Origin: Variovorax sp. OAS795
GTDB taxonomy: Bacteria > Pseudomonadota > Gammaproteobacteria > Burkholderiales > Burkholderiaceae_C
Assembly (NCBI RefSeq): GCF_040546685.1
Contig: NZ_JBEPOH010000001.1
Location: 3,038,001-3,102,000 of the forward strand
Reading direction: 5' to 3'
DNA length: 64,000 nucleotides
Shown in pieces: positions 36,921-47,377 of this stretch (its first letter is position 1; every line of letters begins with the position of its first letter). Under the pieces are notes generated by a model. The model made no database searches. It was not told the origin of the DNA and saw only the letters and a program-made list of their open reading frames with translations. Made by a program: the position numbers and the translations under genes.

Positions 36921-37860
36921 GGCGGCGCACCGTCCGCCGCGGCTGCGCCATTGGCGCGACTGGCAGAGCCTTGCCTACCTTGTGGCGCTGCCGGTGTTGG
37001 CGGCGTGCCAATGGATGCATGGCTTCGATGCGCTGCTCTACGGGCCGATGCTGTTCCTGACGCTGGGCGTGGGCGTGATCCATCACAACCACGTGCACCT
37101 GCGCATGTGGCGCGGGCGGCGCATGAACCGGTTCACCGACTTCTGGATCACGCTGCTGCAGGGACATCCCACCTTTGTTTTCTGGCCGGCGCACGTGGCC
37201 AATCATCATCGCCACCGGCATGGGCCACGCGATGTGGCGCGCACCTACCGTTTCGGCGGCGACACCAATGACATGCGCGGCTACCTGCTGCATCCGTTCC
37301 AGGCGGTGTGGGTGCTGGTGCCGGTGTTCCTCGGCTGGCTGGGGCGGCTTCGCAGGCACCAGCCCGGGCCCTGGCGCTATTGCATGGCGCAGTACGCGCT
37401 GTGGCTCGGCAGCTGGGGCGCACTGTTGCTGCTCGATTGGCGCAAGGCCCTGCTGTTCGTCATCGTGCCCCAGCTGCATGGATTGCATTGGCTGCTGGCG
37501 ACCAACTACCTGCAGCATGCGCACGCCGACGGGCGCCGGCCCGGGTGGGATGCCAAGGCGGAGGCGCCGCGCGATACCGCCGGTAGCTGCCTGAACTACG
37601 CGCGCAATTTCGAGGGGCTGGTGAACCCATTGCTGTTCAACATCGGCCTGCACACCGCCCATCACGAGAATCCGCATGTCCATTGGTCCGAGCTCACGCA
37701 ATTGCACCGTACGCGCTATCGCGCACGGGTCGATCCCGTGCTCAACGAGCAGGGCCTCGTGCCCTACATGGTTCGCGTCTTCGTGCTGGGCGCGCTGTGG
37801 CCGCGTTTTCGCAGCCGCCCGCTGATGCCATCCGTGCCGCCCGAGTCTTCAACTCACTGA
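36904..37860 (+). CDS. Fatty acid desaturase-type membrane di-iron enzyme
   Basis: Protein of 318 residues with membrane helices and three histidine boxes: HHNHVH (about 60), HHRHRH (about 100) and HTAHHENPH (about 250-262), plus HGLHW and NYLQHAHAD. This is the acyl-lipid desaturase/alkane hydroxylase/UndB-like superfamily. The start at 36904 lies inside the end of the previous gene. The next gene starts 3 bp after its stop. With the ketosynthase downstream it may act on a nascent or finished acyl chain; the exact reaction (desaturation, hydroxylation, decarboxylation) cannot be read from the sequence. Confidence 0.85.
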   Translation: MARRPEAAHRPPRLRHWRDWQSLAYLVALPVLAACQWMHGFDALLYGPMLFLTLGVGVIHHNHVHLRMWRGRRMNRFTDFWITLLQGHPTFVFWPAHVANHHRHRHGPRDVARTYRFGGDTNDMRGYLLHPFQAVWVLVPVFLGWLGRLRRHQPGPWRYCMAQYALWLGSWGALLLLDWRKALLFVIVPQLHGLHWLLATNYLQHAHADGRRPGWDAKAEAPRDTAGSCLNYARNFEGLVNPLLFNIGLHTAHHENPHVHWSELTQLHRTRYRARVDPVLNEQGLVPYMVRVFVLGALWPRFRSRPLMPSVPPESSTH

Positions 37861-37863
37861 ACC

Positions 37864-39804
37864 ATGCCCGTCCCATTTCAACGCGTCTACCTCGAGAGCG
37901 CCGGCTATTTCATGCCGGGCGAACCCATTCCCAACGAGCGGATGGATACCTACGTTGCGCCGCTCAACCGCATGTCGGAGCGCATCAAGCGGCGCATCCT
38001 GGCCGAGAACGGCATTCTCACGCGGCACTATGCGATCGACGAGGAGGGCGTCACGCGCCACACCAATGCGCAGATGGCGGCGGGCGCGATCCGCGACTGC
38101 CTGCAGCGCGGCGGGGCCGAGTTGTCGCGGGTCTCGCTGCTGGCCAGCGGGTCTTCGGGAGGCGACACGCTGATGCCGGGGTTCGCCAACATGATCCAGG
38201 GCGAACTGGCGGCGGCGCCGATGGAAACGCTGTCGGTGCACGGCATCTGCGCCGCGGGTGTGTCGGCCATCCAGTCGGCCGCGCAAGGCATCGAGCTGGG
38301 GGCGCATCGCAGCGCGCTGGCGGTGGCGAGCGAGATGCCTTCGCGCCTCTTCAAGCGCTCGCGCTTCGCTGCGCGAGGCTACGAAACCGACTTCGATTCG
38401 CACTTCCTGCGCTGGATGCTTTCCGACGGCGCCGGAGCGCTGCTGCTGTCCGACGGCATGCCCGGGCTGGCGGGCAATCCGGGGCTGCGGCTGCGATTGA
38501 AATGGGTGCACCAGCGCGCGTTCTCGGGCGACTACCCCGTGTGCATGCAACTGGGCCTGACCGAGGACCGCGCCCGCGGCCACCTCGATTTCGGCTCATG
38601 GGCCGAGGCGGAAGCCGCCGGCGCCTTGTCGCTGCGGCAGGACATCCGCCTGCTGCCGCACCTGTTCGACATCGGCATCCATGAGTACGCGACGCTGGTG
38701 CAAGGCGGCTGGGTCGATCCGAAGCGGGTGGACCATTTCCTGTGCCACTACTCCTCCGAAAAATTCATTCCGGTGGTCGAGGACCTGATGGCCAAGGCCG
38801 ACCTTGCGATTCCGCGGGAGCGCTGGTGGAGCAACCTGGCTTGGCGCGGCAACACCGGCGCGGCGTCGATCCTGGTCATGCTGGCGGAATTCCTGCACAC
38901 CAAGGCCCTCGAGCCCGGCGAGCAGATCTTCTGCTATGTGCCTGAATCCGGGCGCTTCATGGCCGCCTACATGCTGCTGGAGGTCGAGGCGGCCGGCGCA
39001 CCGGCCCAGCCGGTGGCCGCTCCGCGCATGGCCACCGAACCGGCGCCGGACGATGTCGGCGTCATCGCGCCGCCGCACGACCCGGCCGCCGCGCCGGAAG
39101 GCCTGGGCGCGCTGCTGACCGAACTGGCCGGCATCTGGCACGACTACCGCTCCCGCGCCTGGCGCACCCCCCTGATCCGCCAGATCCGCGAACGCCGCTT
39201 CGCCTTGCCCGACTACCTGAACTGGATGGAACAATGGATTCCGCAGGTGCGCGAGGGCAGCCGCTGGATGCGCGAAGGCGCGGCTTCGCTGACGGGGCCG
39301 TACAAGGCGCTCGCGGCGCTGATCGACGTGCATGCGGGCGAAGAGCAGGAAGACTTCAACATTCTCTTCAGCGACTACAAGAAAGCCGGCGGCACCGTGG
39401 CCCGCATCGACGACCTGCGCCGCAACCCCGGCGGCGAGGCGCTCAATGCCTACCTGCACGGGCTGGCCGCGACCCGCGACCCCATCGGCTTGCTGGGCGC
39501 CATCTACATCATCGAAGGAACCGGCCAGCGCATCGTGCCCGCGCTGCTGCCGCTCATCAAGGCGGGCCTGAAGCTGCCGCCCGATGCGTTCCGCTTTCTC
39601 GAATACCACGGCCACAACGACGAGCACCACCTGAACCGCTGGCTCGCAGCGGTCGAGATGGTGATGGCAGTGGAAGAAGGCAGGGACGGCGGACGGGGCA
39701 GGGCGGCCCGCCAGATCATCGATACCGCGCGCCATGCGGCGGCGCTGTACCTGATGCAGTTTCAGCACATCACGGAGCGCACGCCACATGAGTCGAATGC
39801 CTGA
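37864..39804 (+). CDS. Ketosynthase III-like enzyme fused to a heme-oxygenase-like di-iron domain
   Basis: Protein of 646 residues with two domains. Residues 1-375 are a beta-ketoacyl-ACP synthase III (FabH/DarB-like) thiolase fold with the Cys-His-Asn triad at C129 (SVHGICAAGVSA), H295 (DHFLCHYSSEK) and N330 (WRGNTGAAS). A Pro/Ala-rich linker covers about 376-412. Residues 413-635 are all-helical, with LGAIYIIEGTGQRIVPAL (E551), DVHAGEEQED (H490, E493, E494) and EYHGHNDEHHLNRW (H582, D586, H589), resembling the TenA/heme-oxygenase-like iron redox family that includes UndA-type oxidases. Claisen condensation followed by oxidative processing of the same chain is a reasonable inference. Overlaps the next gene by 17 bp. 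Confidence 0.83.
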   Translation: MPVPFQRVYLESAGYFMPGEPIPNERMDTYVAPLNRMSERIKRRILAENGILTRHYAIDEEGVTRHTNAQMAAGAIRDCLQRGGAELSRVSLLASGSSGGDTLMPGFANMIQGELAAAPMETLSVHGICAAGVSAIQSAAQGIELGAHRSALAVASEMPSRLFKRSRFAARGYETDFDSHFLRWMLSDGAGALLLSDGMPGLAGNPGLRLRLKWVHQRAFSGDYPVCMQLGLTEDRARGHLDFGSWAEAEAAGALSLRQDIRLLPHLFDIGIHEYATLVQGGWVDPKRVDHFLCHYSSEKFIPVVEDLMAKADLAIPRERWWSNLAWRGNTGAASILVMLAEFLHTKALEPGEQIFCYVPESGRFMAAYMLLEVEAAGAPAQPVAAPRMATEPAPDDVGVIAPPHDPAAAPEGLGALLTELAGIWHDYRSRAWRTPLIRQIRERRFALPDYLNWMEQWIPQVREGSRWMREGAASLTGPYKALAALIDVHAGEEQEDFNILFSDYKKAGGTVARIDDLRRNPGGEALNAYLHGLAATRDPIGLLGAIYIIEGTGQRIVPALLPLIKAGLKLPPDAFRFLEYHGHNDEHHLNRWLAAVEMVMAVEEGRDGGRGRAARQIIDTARHAAALYLMQFQHITERTPHESNA

Positions 39805-40687
39805 TTTTCTTGCTCGGGCGCACGACGAGCGCGACCCCAGTCCCTGGCTTGCGCTCTATCTCGACCAGAGCACCCCGCTGCCGGACGAGGTCAAGGCGGC
39901 ATGGCTGGCTGATTCGAGTTCGGGCTCGCGGCAATACCTGTTGCCGTTCCTGCGGCCTGTGGCGCGGCTGACGATCATCCTGATCCAGGTGGTGAAGGTT
40001 TTCGTGCCGCGCAACTGGTCGCATTCGAAGCTGCTGCACCGCCTGCTGGCCTGGGGGCTGAAGCGCTTCGTGTCGCCCGAAGCCAACTGGCTCATCCTGC
40101 GCCACTTTCACCTCGGCTCGCAGGTGCTGGCTTTCATCGGCCGCAATTCGCCCGCGCCGGTCGGCACGTCGCCGCTGGAACCGGCCGACATCGATGCCCT
40201 GAAGGACGACATGTTCCTGAAGCACGACCTGAACCTGTTCAACTTCGTGATCCGCCTGAACCAGGCGTTGCGCAACCAGGGCCTGGTGCTCGGCAAGGCG
40301 CCGGATGTCGACTTTTCGATGATCAAGGACCCAGGATTGCGCCTTTCGGACATGCCGCGAGGCAGGCTCAATTTTCTGGACCTGCAGAGCGCCATCGAGC
40401 TTTTCACGCCCATGTACCAGCTGATGCTGACGGACAACGATTTCTGGCGGGCCGCCAATTCGCTGCAACTCGACGAAACCATCGGGATCTACGCGGCCAC
40501 GTTGCTGGGCGCCCCCGAGCACCTGATCCTGGTGAACAACAAGCATCCGCTGGTGCCGCTGTCGACCTTGCGCGCCGGCCACCGGCTGGTCATCCATGGG
40601 TTGTCGACCGAGATGCTCCACAGCCTGCTCCAGCGCATGCGTGCGGCCCGCGAGACAGCCCCCGCGCCGGAGCAGCCACTTGCATAG
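39788..40687 (+). CDS. Uncharacterised protein coupled to the ketosynthase fusion
   Basis: Protein of 299 residues that I do not recognise with certainty. It begins inside the end of the ketosynthase gene (ATG at 39788; a second in-frame ATG at 39797 is also possible). A hydrophobic/amphipathic stretch, PFLRPVARLTIILIQVVKVF (about 53-72), may contact the membrane. The rest looks soluble and helical, with conserved-looking segments FVSPEANWLILRHFHLGSQV, FLKHDLNLFNFVIRLNQAL and LQLDETIGIYAATLLGAPEH. His and Asp/Glu residues are frequent, but no known catalytic motif is clear. Tight coupling suggests a partner of the ketosynthase/oxygenase. Confidence 0.85.
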   Translation: MSRMPDFLARAHDERDPSPWLALYLDQSTPLPDEVKAAWLADSSSGSRQYLLPFLRPVARLTIILIQVVKVFVPRNWSHSKLLHRLLAWGLKRFVSPEANWLILRHFHLGSQVLAFIGRNSPAPVGTSPLEPADIDALKDDMFLKHDLNLFNFVIRLNQALRNQGLVLGKAPDVDFSMIKDPGLRLSDMPRGRLNFLDLQSAIELFTPMYQLMLTDNDFWRAANSLQLDETIGIYAATLLGAPEHLILVNNKHPLVPLSTLRAGHRLVIHGLSTEMLHSLLQRMRAARETAPAPEQPLA

Positions 40688-40704
40688 GCGTATGCTGCCC
40701 CCAG

Positions 40705-41073
40705 ATGCAAACCATGAACACGACCGACCAACCGTCTCCCAAGACCGACCTGTCAGTGACCCATGTGCTGGCCCAGTTGCTGGAACGGCTCGAGCACAGT
40801 GCCGTTCCCGTCAGCGCCGAGCAATACCGTTCGGTGGTCGAGCACCTGGTGCACGAATTCAGCGATGTCGAGCCCGGCGCCGATCTGGGCAAACTGCTCG
40901 ATGCGTACCCGGCAGCTGCCGAGGTGTACGAAAATCTGAACTATCAACATGCTGGCCTGTGCCGATCGGCGCTCGATGCGGCACTTGCCGCCGAAGTCAG
41001 CGCCAGGAAAGCCATTGAACGCGCAATGCGCAATACCGAACCCAAAAAGGATAAAGCCGATGGCGAAAGCTGA
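40705..41073 (+). CDS. Uncharacterised small helical protein
   Basis: Protein of 122 residues, predicted mostly helical (LSVTHVLAQLLERLEHS; AEQYRSVVEHLVHEFSDVEP; CRSALDAALAAEVSARKAIE). No motif is recognised. It starts at 40705, or nine bases later at 40714, 17 bp after the previous gene, and its last 14 bp overlap the next small gene. It is probably the penultimate member of the lipid operon, or a separate two-gene unit with the zinc-ribbon protein. Confidence 0.75.
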   Translation: MQTMNTTDQPSPKTDLSVTHVLAQLLERLEHSAVPVSAEQYRSVVEHLVHEFSDVEPGADLGKLLDAYPAAAEVYENLNYQHAGLCRSALDAALAAEVSARKAIERAMRNTEPKKDKADGES

Positions 41074-41290
41074 GGTCAAGACCGCCGTGGTGGCCGACGG
41101 CCTGCGTTACAAATCGAAAACCCCCGGTTCGCCGTTTCGCGCCTCGGCGTCGTTCAGCGGTGCCACCATGTCCTGCTTTATGTGCGGAAAGCACCGCGTG
41201 CGCTCGCAGCTGCGTACCCGCCAGGTGCTCGGCAAGTCTCAAACGGTGTGCGCGCCGTCGTGCAAGGCACTGGACGAATCGCTGGAATAA
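41060..41290 (+). CDS. Small protein with a putative four-Cys zinc ribbon
   Basis: Protein of 76 residues. The C-terminal half has SCFMCGKHRVRSQLRTRQVL and then TVCAPSCKALDE: two close Cys pairs about 28 residues apart, consistent with a zinc knuckle or treble clef, with several basic residues between. Start is the ATG at 41060 with AAGGAT about 8 nt upstream; it overlaps the preceding gene by 14 bp, implying translational coupling. No function is known to me; nucleic-acid binding would fit the charge pattern. Confidence 0.75.
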   Translation: MAKAEVKTAVVADGLRYKSKTPGSPFRASASFSGATMSCFMCGKHRVRSQLRTRQVLGKSQTVCAPSCKALDESLE

Positions 41291-41432
41291 GCCGGAATCT
41301 ACCGACGTCTGCCGGGGCGTCGCTTTTGCGACATATCCCGTACCGGTATTGCAGATTTTCTTTCCACAATGTCTGGAATAGATATACAGTTAGAAACAAA
41401 TGATGCATGAATTGCGTCAATAAAAAGTTCTA

Positions 41433-41452
41433 ATTTGTAGTCGACGACAAAT
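41433..41452. promoter_or_regulatory. 20-bp near-perfect palindrome upstream of an orphan gene
   Basis: ATTTGTAGTCGACGACAAAT is a palindrome except for one symmetric pair, centred at 41442/41443 in a visibly AT-rich gap and about 54 bp before the gene at 41506. It has the size and symmetry of a dimeric repressor or activator site. The regulator is unknown. Confidence 0.55.
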
Positions 41453-41505
41453 GATTTTGTATACAGGCACCGTCCAGCGCCGGACGATCTGCGGAAGGAC
41501 TTGCA

Positions 41506-42066
41506 ATGAGTAAGCCGCGCCATGTCGTGATGCAGGTTGTCAAGCGCTCTTCCGGCAGCGCAACCCACCACGTCGATTTCCTCATGGACGACACCTTTGC
41601 GGAACGGCTGCGGCAGTTGCGCTCGTTGGTCCCACCTCTCGGGACCCTCAACCGGCTGCGCGACCTGGTGATCGACAAGGTCCGCGTGCGGCTTCCGAAT
41701 GCCGTCTGGCGCACGGGGAGCCATGTCGACACGGGCGTCGAAGGCTCCTGTATCGTGATCTCCTCCGAAGGCTCGTTCAATTGCGGCGGCAAGGACAGCA
41801 GCACGCGCGAGAAGCTCGTGACCTACAACTTCTCGATCGCGCGCCTCGTCGAACTGCATGCGGAGCGGGCGGAGGGCGAAACCCTCTACATCCGCGACGG
41901 CACCTTCGCCAACGATGAGCCGGCCGATTCGCCTGCGGGCCTCTGGGTCGCTTCGCTGACCGAAGAGGAACCGGTCATGCGCGTGCCCGATACGCCGTCG
42001 GACTTCGACACCCTGCACGAACTGACGCTGCGCCCCCAGCAGGGCGCTGGCGCACCCGCCCACTGA
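41506..42066 (+). CDS. Uncharacterised protein with its own regulatory region
   Basis: Protein of 186 residues, not recognised. The N-terminal half contains HHVDFLMDDTFAERLRQLRS and LVIDKVRVRLPNAVWRTGSH; the middle has GSCIVISSEGSFNCGGKDSS, and the C terminus is acidic and Pro-rich. No signal peptide or membrane segment is seen. GGAAGGA lies 7 nt before the ATG, a strong Shine-Dalgarno. It stands alone, between a 215-bp AT-rich gap holding a palindrome and a convergent hydrolase gene. Confidence 0.78.
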   Translation: MSKPRHVVMQVVKRSSGSATHHVDFLMDDTFAERLRQLRSLVPPLGTLNRLRDLVIDKVRVRLPNAVWRTGSHVDTGVEGSCIVISSEGSFNCGGKDSSTREKLVTYNFSIARLVELHAERAEGETLYIRDGTFANDEPADSPAGLWVASLTEEEPVMRVPDTPSDFDTLHELTLRPQQGAGAPAH

Positions 42067-42076
42067 GCCGCGCCTT

Positions 42077-42925
42077 CTACTGAAAGTCTGCAGCCGCCTC
42101 GGCCGCTGCAGCGCCCACCGGCGTGTACTGCGCGCGATTGTCTTCGAGCCAGCGCGCCGAAAGGCTGCTGTCCTGATGCGCCGGATGAAAGTCTGCGCGG
42201 AAGTAGCTGCGCCAGGCGCCCCAGTTGCCTCGAAGCAGGCCACCTTTGCCCATCAGGATGCGCCCGGCGCTCTTCCACGTCGCCCATTTCCACAACTGCC
42301 CTTCATGGCGCAGGTTGGCGACGGTCTGGCGCGCCAGGTCCCCGAGGAACATGAGCGTCACGCGGCGAAACCATCGATTGCGCCACGGGTCCGAACCACC
42401 GGCCGCCTTGTAGAGATCGAAGGCGACGGCCTTGTGTTCCAGTTCTTCCGCGCTGTGCCAAAGCCACATGGTCGCGAGGCGCGATTCCGCCCCTTCGAGC
42501 ACTTCGGGATGGGCCAGCAGCCATTCGGCGAACATGGCGGTGAAATGCTCCGTGGCCGCCGTCACTGCGAGTGCGTGGCGAGGATCGGCGCCCTCCATGA
42601 GCTGCATGCGGCTGGCGGCCCGGGGCGACCAGCCATCGACCAAACCCTGGCTCTCCAGGTGCGCGTTGAACAACGCATGGATGCGGCGATGCGTGGCTTC
42701 CTGGCCGATGAAGCCGCGCACGTCGGCGCGGAATTTGTCCTGGTCTTCTGCGGACAGCGTCGCCACGACATCCCTCACGGCGTCGATGAAGAACTGCTCG
42801 CCGAACGGAAAGCTCATCGACAGCGCATTGAAGAAGGCCGTGGCGAATGCATCGCCCCCGCACCAATTGCGCTCGAATGGCGTCTGCAGGTCGATCAGAA
42901 GCCGGCGCACCACGAGATCGGTCAT
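42077..42925 (-). CDS. PF10118-type metal-dependent hydrolase (ferritin-like)
   Basis: Protein of 282 residues of the family annotated as predicted metal-dependent hydrolase. Carboxylate/histidine motifs resemble a ferritin-like di-metal site: GQEATHRRIHALFN (E-x2-H), ATEHFTAMFAEW and SAEELEHKAVAFDLYK (E-x2-H). N-terminal LQTPFERNWCGGDAFATAFF is typical of the family. It is convergent with the orphan gene, and a palindromic operator lies 22 bp upstream of its start. Members are often regulated by TetR proteins, but no such gene is in the window. Actual substrate unknown. Confidence 0.85.
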   Translation of the reverse strand: MTDLVVRRLLIDLQTPFERNWCGGDAFATAFFNALSMSFPFGEQFFIDAVRDVVATLSAEDQDKFRADVRGFIGQEATHRRIHALFNAHLESQGLVDGWSPRAASRMQLMEGADPRHALAVTAATEHFTAMFAEWLLAHPEVLEGAESRLATMWLWHSAEELEHKAVAFDLYKAAGGSDPWRNRWFRRVTLMFLGDLARQTVANLRHEGQLWKWATWKSAGRILMGKGGLLRGNWGAWRSYFRADFHPAHQDSSLSARWLEDNRAQYTPVGAAAAEAAADFQ

Positions 42926-42946
42926 GAAAAAAGCCTGGTAAGTTCA

Positions 42947-42970
42947 CATTGGTACACAATCGTACCGATG
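42947..42970. promoter_or_regulatory. 24-bp palindromic operator candidate upstream of the PF10118 gene
   Basis: CATTGGTAC-ACAATC-GTACCGATG has 9-bp arms with one mismatch and a 6-bp spacer, 22 bp before the start codon at 42925. Size and position fit a TetR-like repressor site. The remaining 170 bp up to 43141 hold no gene that I can support. Confidence 0.55.
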
Positions 42971-43141
42971 CCCGGATCCAGGCGGCCATCAACAGCAACG
43001 GCACTTCCCCGGGTCCCGCCGCACACCTGACCGGCGAAATGGCCATGACGGTGGTCGGCGGCATCGCGACAGCTGTGGCCGCCGGCCGTCCGGCTGGTGC
43101 GCGCGGTGGCGGCCGAAAGCCTCGGGTAGGGCGTTTCTGCC

Positions 43142-43510
43142 TCAGGCCGGCTTGCGTTGCGCAGGGTCGTAGAAGAACTCTTCCTGCGCAATGCGGTCGC
43201 CTTCCCAGCGCTGCCAGGCGAGCTCTTCCATGCGCATCGTCTTGCCGCCCTTGAAGCGAAAGTCGAACACCCAGCGGATCACCACGTGGTCGCCGTTCAC
43301 GAACACCGGGCGCACGCAGGTGGACGCGACGGATTCGGTGCGCTCGAGCACCGCCTGCTCCTGGGCAACCAGCGTGCCGCGGCCGCGCCGCGGCTCGGCC
43401 TGGTTCTCGCGCATGGTCGCGTCCTCGGTGTAGTAGTTCTCGATGGCCTGGGCATGCGCGCCGCTTTCCACGGCGGCAATGAAGGCTTCGAGCCTTTGGG
43501 TAGAGGGCAT
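43142..43510 (-). CDS. Nuclear transport factor 2/SnoaL-like family protein
   Basis: Small alpha+beta cone protein of 122 residues: FIAAVESGAHAQAIENYYTE then DATMRENQAEP, VRPVFVNGDHVVIRWVFDFR, and MRMEELAWQRWEGDRIAQEE. This matches SnoaL/NTF2-like proteins, a fold used by isomerases, hydratases and ligand carriers. It begins 13 bp after the hppA stop on the same strand and may be co-transcribed. The ligand or reaction is unknown. Confidence 0.82.
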   Translation of the reverse strand: MPSTQRLEAFIAAVESGAHAQAIENYYTEDATMRENQAEPRRGRGTLVAQEQAVLERTESVASTCVRPVFVNGDHVVIRWVFDFRFKGGKTMRMEELAWQRWEGDRIAQEEFFYDPAQRKPA

Positions 43511-43523
43511 CAGGGCGCGGCCT

Positions 43524-45719
<2,196 letters not shown>

Positions 45720-45973
45720 GCTTAGCTTCTCCATTCGTTCGTTGTGACTTGTGGAGACGGACAGCATGGATCCTGCGCGCAACGCGTACGGGACCCAGGT
45801 TTTCCGTCGCGTTGCTTCCTCGAAGCTCGCTGCACCGAAGTGGCGAGCCGATTGGCCAACGGTTGCAATTTACAGGCAAAAACGCGGGCGTGTGCGACCG
45901 CGCCATGGCCCGGAAAGTAAACTCCGGGTTTGTCCCCATCTCCCCTCATACTTTTCAACTACCCGAAAACGTC

Positions 45974-46501
45974 ATGTCCTTCGACAAAGTCTCCCCCGGC
46001 AAGAACATCCCCGACGCCTTCAATGTCGTGATCGAAATCCCGATGAATGCCGACCCGATCAAGTACGAAGTCGACAAGGAATCGGGCGCGATCTTCGTGG
46101 ACCGCTTCATGACGACCGCGATGTACTACCCGGCCAACTACGGTTACGTGCCGCAGACGCTGTCGGGCGACGGCGACCCGGTCGACGTGCTGGTGATCGC
46201 GCCGTACCCGTTGCTGCCCGGCGTCGTCGTGCCATGCCGCCCGCTCGGCATCCTGATGATGGAAGACGAAGCCGGCGTGGACGGCAAGGTGCTGGCCGTG
46301 CCCACCGACAAGGTGCTGCCGATCTACAGCCACTGGAAGTCGGTCGACGACGTGAACCCGATGCGCCTGAAGGCGATCAGCCACTTCTTCGAGCACTACA
46401 AGGACCTGGAAGCGGGCAAGTGGGTCAAGGTGCTGGGCTGGGAAGGCATCGATGCCGCCAAGAAGGAAGTCATCGACGGCATCGCTGCCTACAAGAAGTA
46501 A
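45974..46501 (+). CDS. ppa: Inorganic pyrophosphatase (family I, soluble)
   Basis: Cytoplasmic pyrophosphatase of 175 residues, hydrolysing PPi to drive biosynthesis. Family I residues include [39 protein letters not shown] and the D-D-D signature [10 protein letters not shown] in DINPMR-like [11 protein letters not shown] is present. The frame is open far upstream, but the ATG at 45974 gives the standard N terminus. The 254-bp gap to hppA holds no gene; it contains a CCCGG/CCGGG inverted repeat at about 45904-45923 and presumably both promoters. Confidence 0.96.
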   Translation: MSFDKVSPGKNIPDAFNVVIEIPMNADPIKYEVDKESGAIFVDRFMTTAMYYPANYGYVPQTLSGDGDPVDVLVIAPYPLLPGVVVPCRPLGILMMEDEAGVDGKVLAVPTDKVLPIYSHWKSVDDVNPMRLKAISHFFEHYKDLEAGKWVKVLGWEGIDAAKKEVIDGIAAYKK

Positions 46502-46547
46502 AAAGCGCAGTTCCGTTCGGCGGGGGCGGGCGCCCTGCAGCGGCGCC

Positions 46548-47300
46548 TCAGCCCTGTACCGCGTCTCCCGCGAGCCGCAGCCATTCGCGATTGACCGAGC
46601 GTGCATGCGAGTTCCAGTGGCGCGCGGCCTGCTGGAGCTCGCTCCACTGGCGCTGCGCGCCGGTGGTGTCGCCTTGCTGGGCCAGCCAGGCGATGTAGCG
46701 GGCACGGGCCTCGACCGTGTTGTACTGGCTCAGCGCGGCCTCGAAGGCCTCGCGTGCCTCCTCTTGGCGTCCATCAACGGCCAAGGCGCGGGCGGTGAGC
46801 ACGGCCACCTCGTCCCGGCGGTAGTCGTCGCGTCCGGCACGCAGGGCCTGGAGCGCTTGCAGCGCCTCGCGGCCCGAGGCCGAGCCGCCGGCCGCCAGCA
46901 GGGCGCTGGCCAGGCCAAACTGCAATTCAGGATCGGATGCGAGCGGACCTGTCAGCGCGTCCCGATAGTGCCCTACCGCGTCGGCCGCCTGCCCTTTGTC
47001 CAGTGCGGCTTTCGCAAGGCGCAGCTTGTTCTGGGCCGTGGGTGCGAGGTCGTAGGCCTCGGTGGCCGCGCGGTATTCGCGCTCGGGATCGATGAAGCCG
47101 ATGGCGGCGCTCGCCACTTTTCCGGCGGTGCGCTGCATGCGTGAGGCGGGCAGGTACTCGATCACGAAGTACACGATGCTGCCCAGCAGTGGGAAGCTGA
47201 AAAGAATGATGAGCCAGTACATCTGCTTGCCATGGCGCATCGCGTGCACCGCGAAAAACAGCGCAACGAGGATGTGCAGCCCCAGTCCGACGAATGGCAT
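46548..47300 (-). CDS. Membrane-anchored tetratricopeptide-repeat protein
   Basis: Protein of 250 residues. Two N-terminal transmembrane helices (LGLHILVALFFAVHAM; YWLIILFSFPLLGSIVYFVI) resemble the PLDc_N-type hairpin. Then come TPR-like helical repeats from about residue 75 (EYRAATEAYDLAPTAQNKLR; AVGHYRDALTGPLASDPELQ; ARAALAV-like ARALAVDGRQEEAREAFEAA). Probably a scaffold facing the cytoplasm. Convergent with ppa. I can see no enzymatic motif. Confidence 0.82.
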   Translation of the reverse strand: MPFVGLGLHILVALFFAVHAMRHGKQMYWLIILFSFPLLGSIVYFVIEYLPASRMQRTAGKVASAAIGFIDPEREYRAATEAYDLAPTAQNKLRLAKAALDKGQAADAVGHYRDALTGPLASDPELQFGLASALLAAGGSASGREALQALQALRAGRDDYRRDEVAVLTARALAVDGRQEEAREAFEAALSQYNTVEARARYIAWLAQQGDTTGAQRQWSELQQAARHWNSHARSVNREWLRLAGDAVQG

Positions 47301-47377
47301 CGACTTCTTTCTTTTGTTGGATCTTGGGCGCGTTTATAGCAGCCCCGGATTGGGGGGCGACCGCCATCCGCGGGGCC

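Noticed and set aside
41433..41452. Reading the palindrome as a quorum-sensing lux box
   Set aside because: Only the TTGT...ACAA outer symmetry is shared; the CTGT/ACAG core of lux boxes is missing and no LuxR or LuxI gene is in the window.
42949..43254. Open frame between the PF10118 gene and the NTF2-like gene
   Set aside because: It runs antisense into the NTF2-like gene, has no motif, and starts inside the operator palindrome.
46501..46548. GGCGCC-CTGCAGC-GGCGCC inverted repeat between ppa and the TPR gene
   Set aside because: No T run on either side; too weak to call a terminator.
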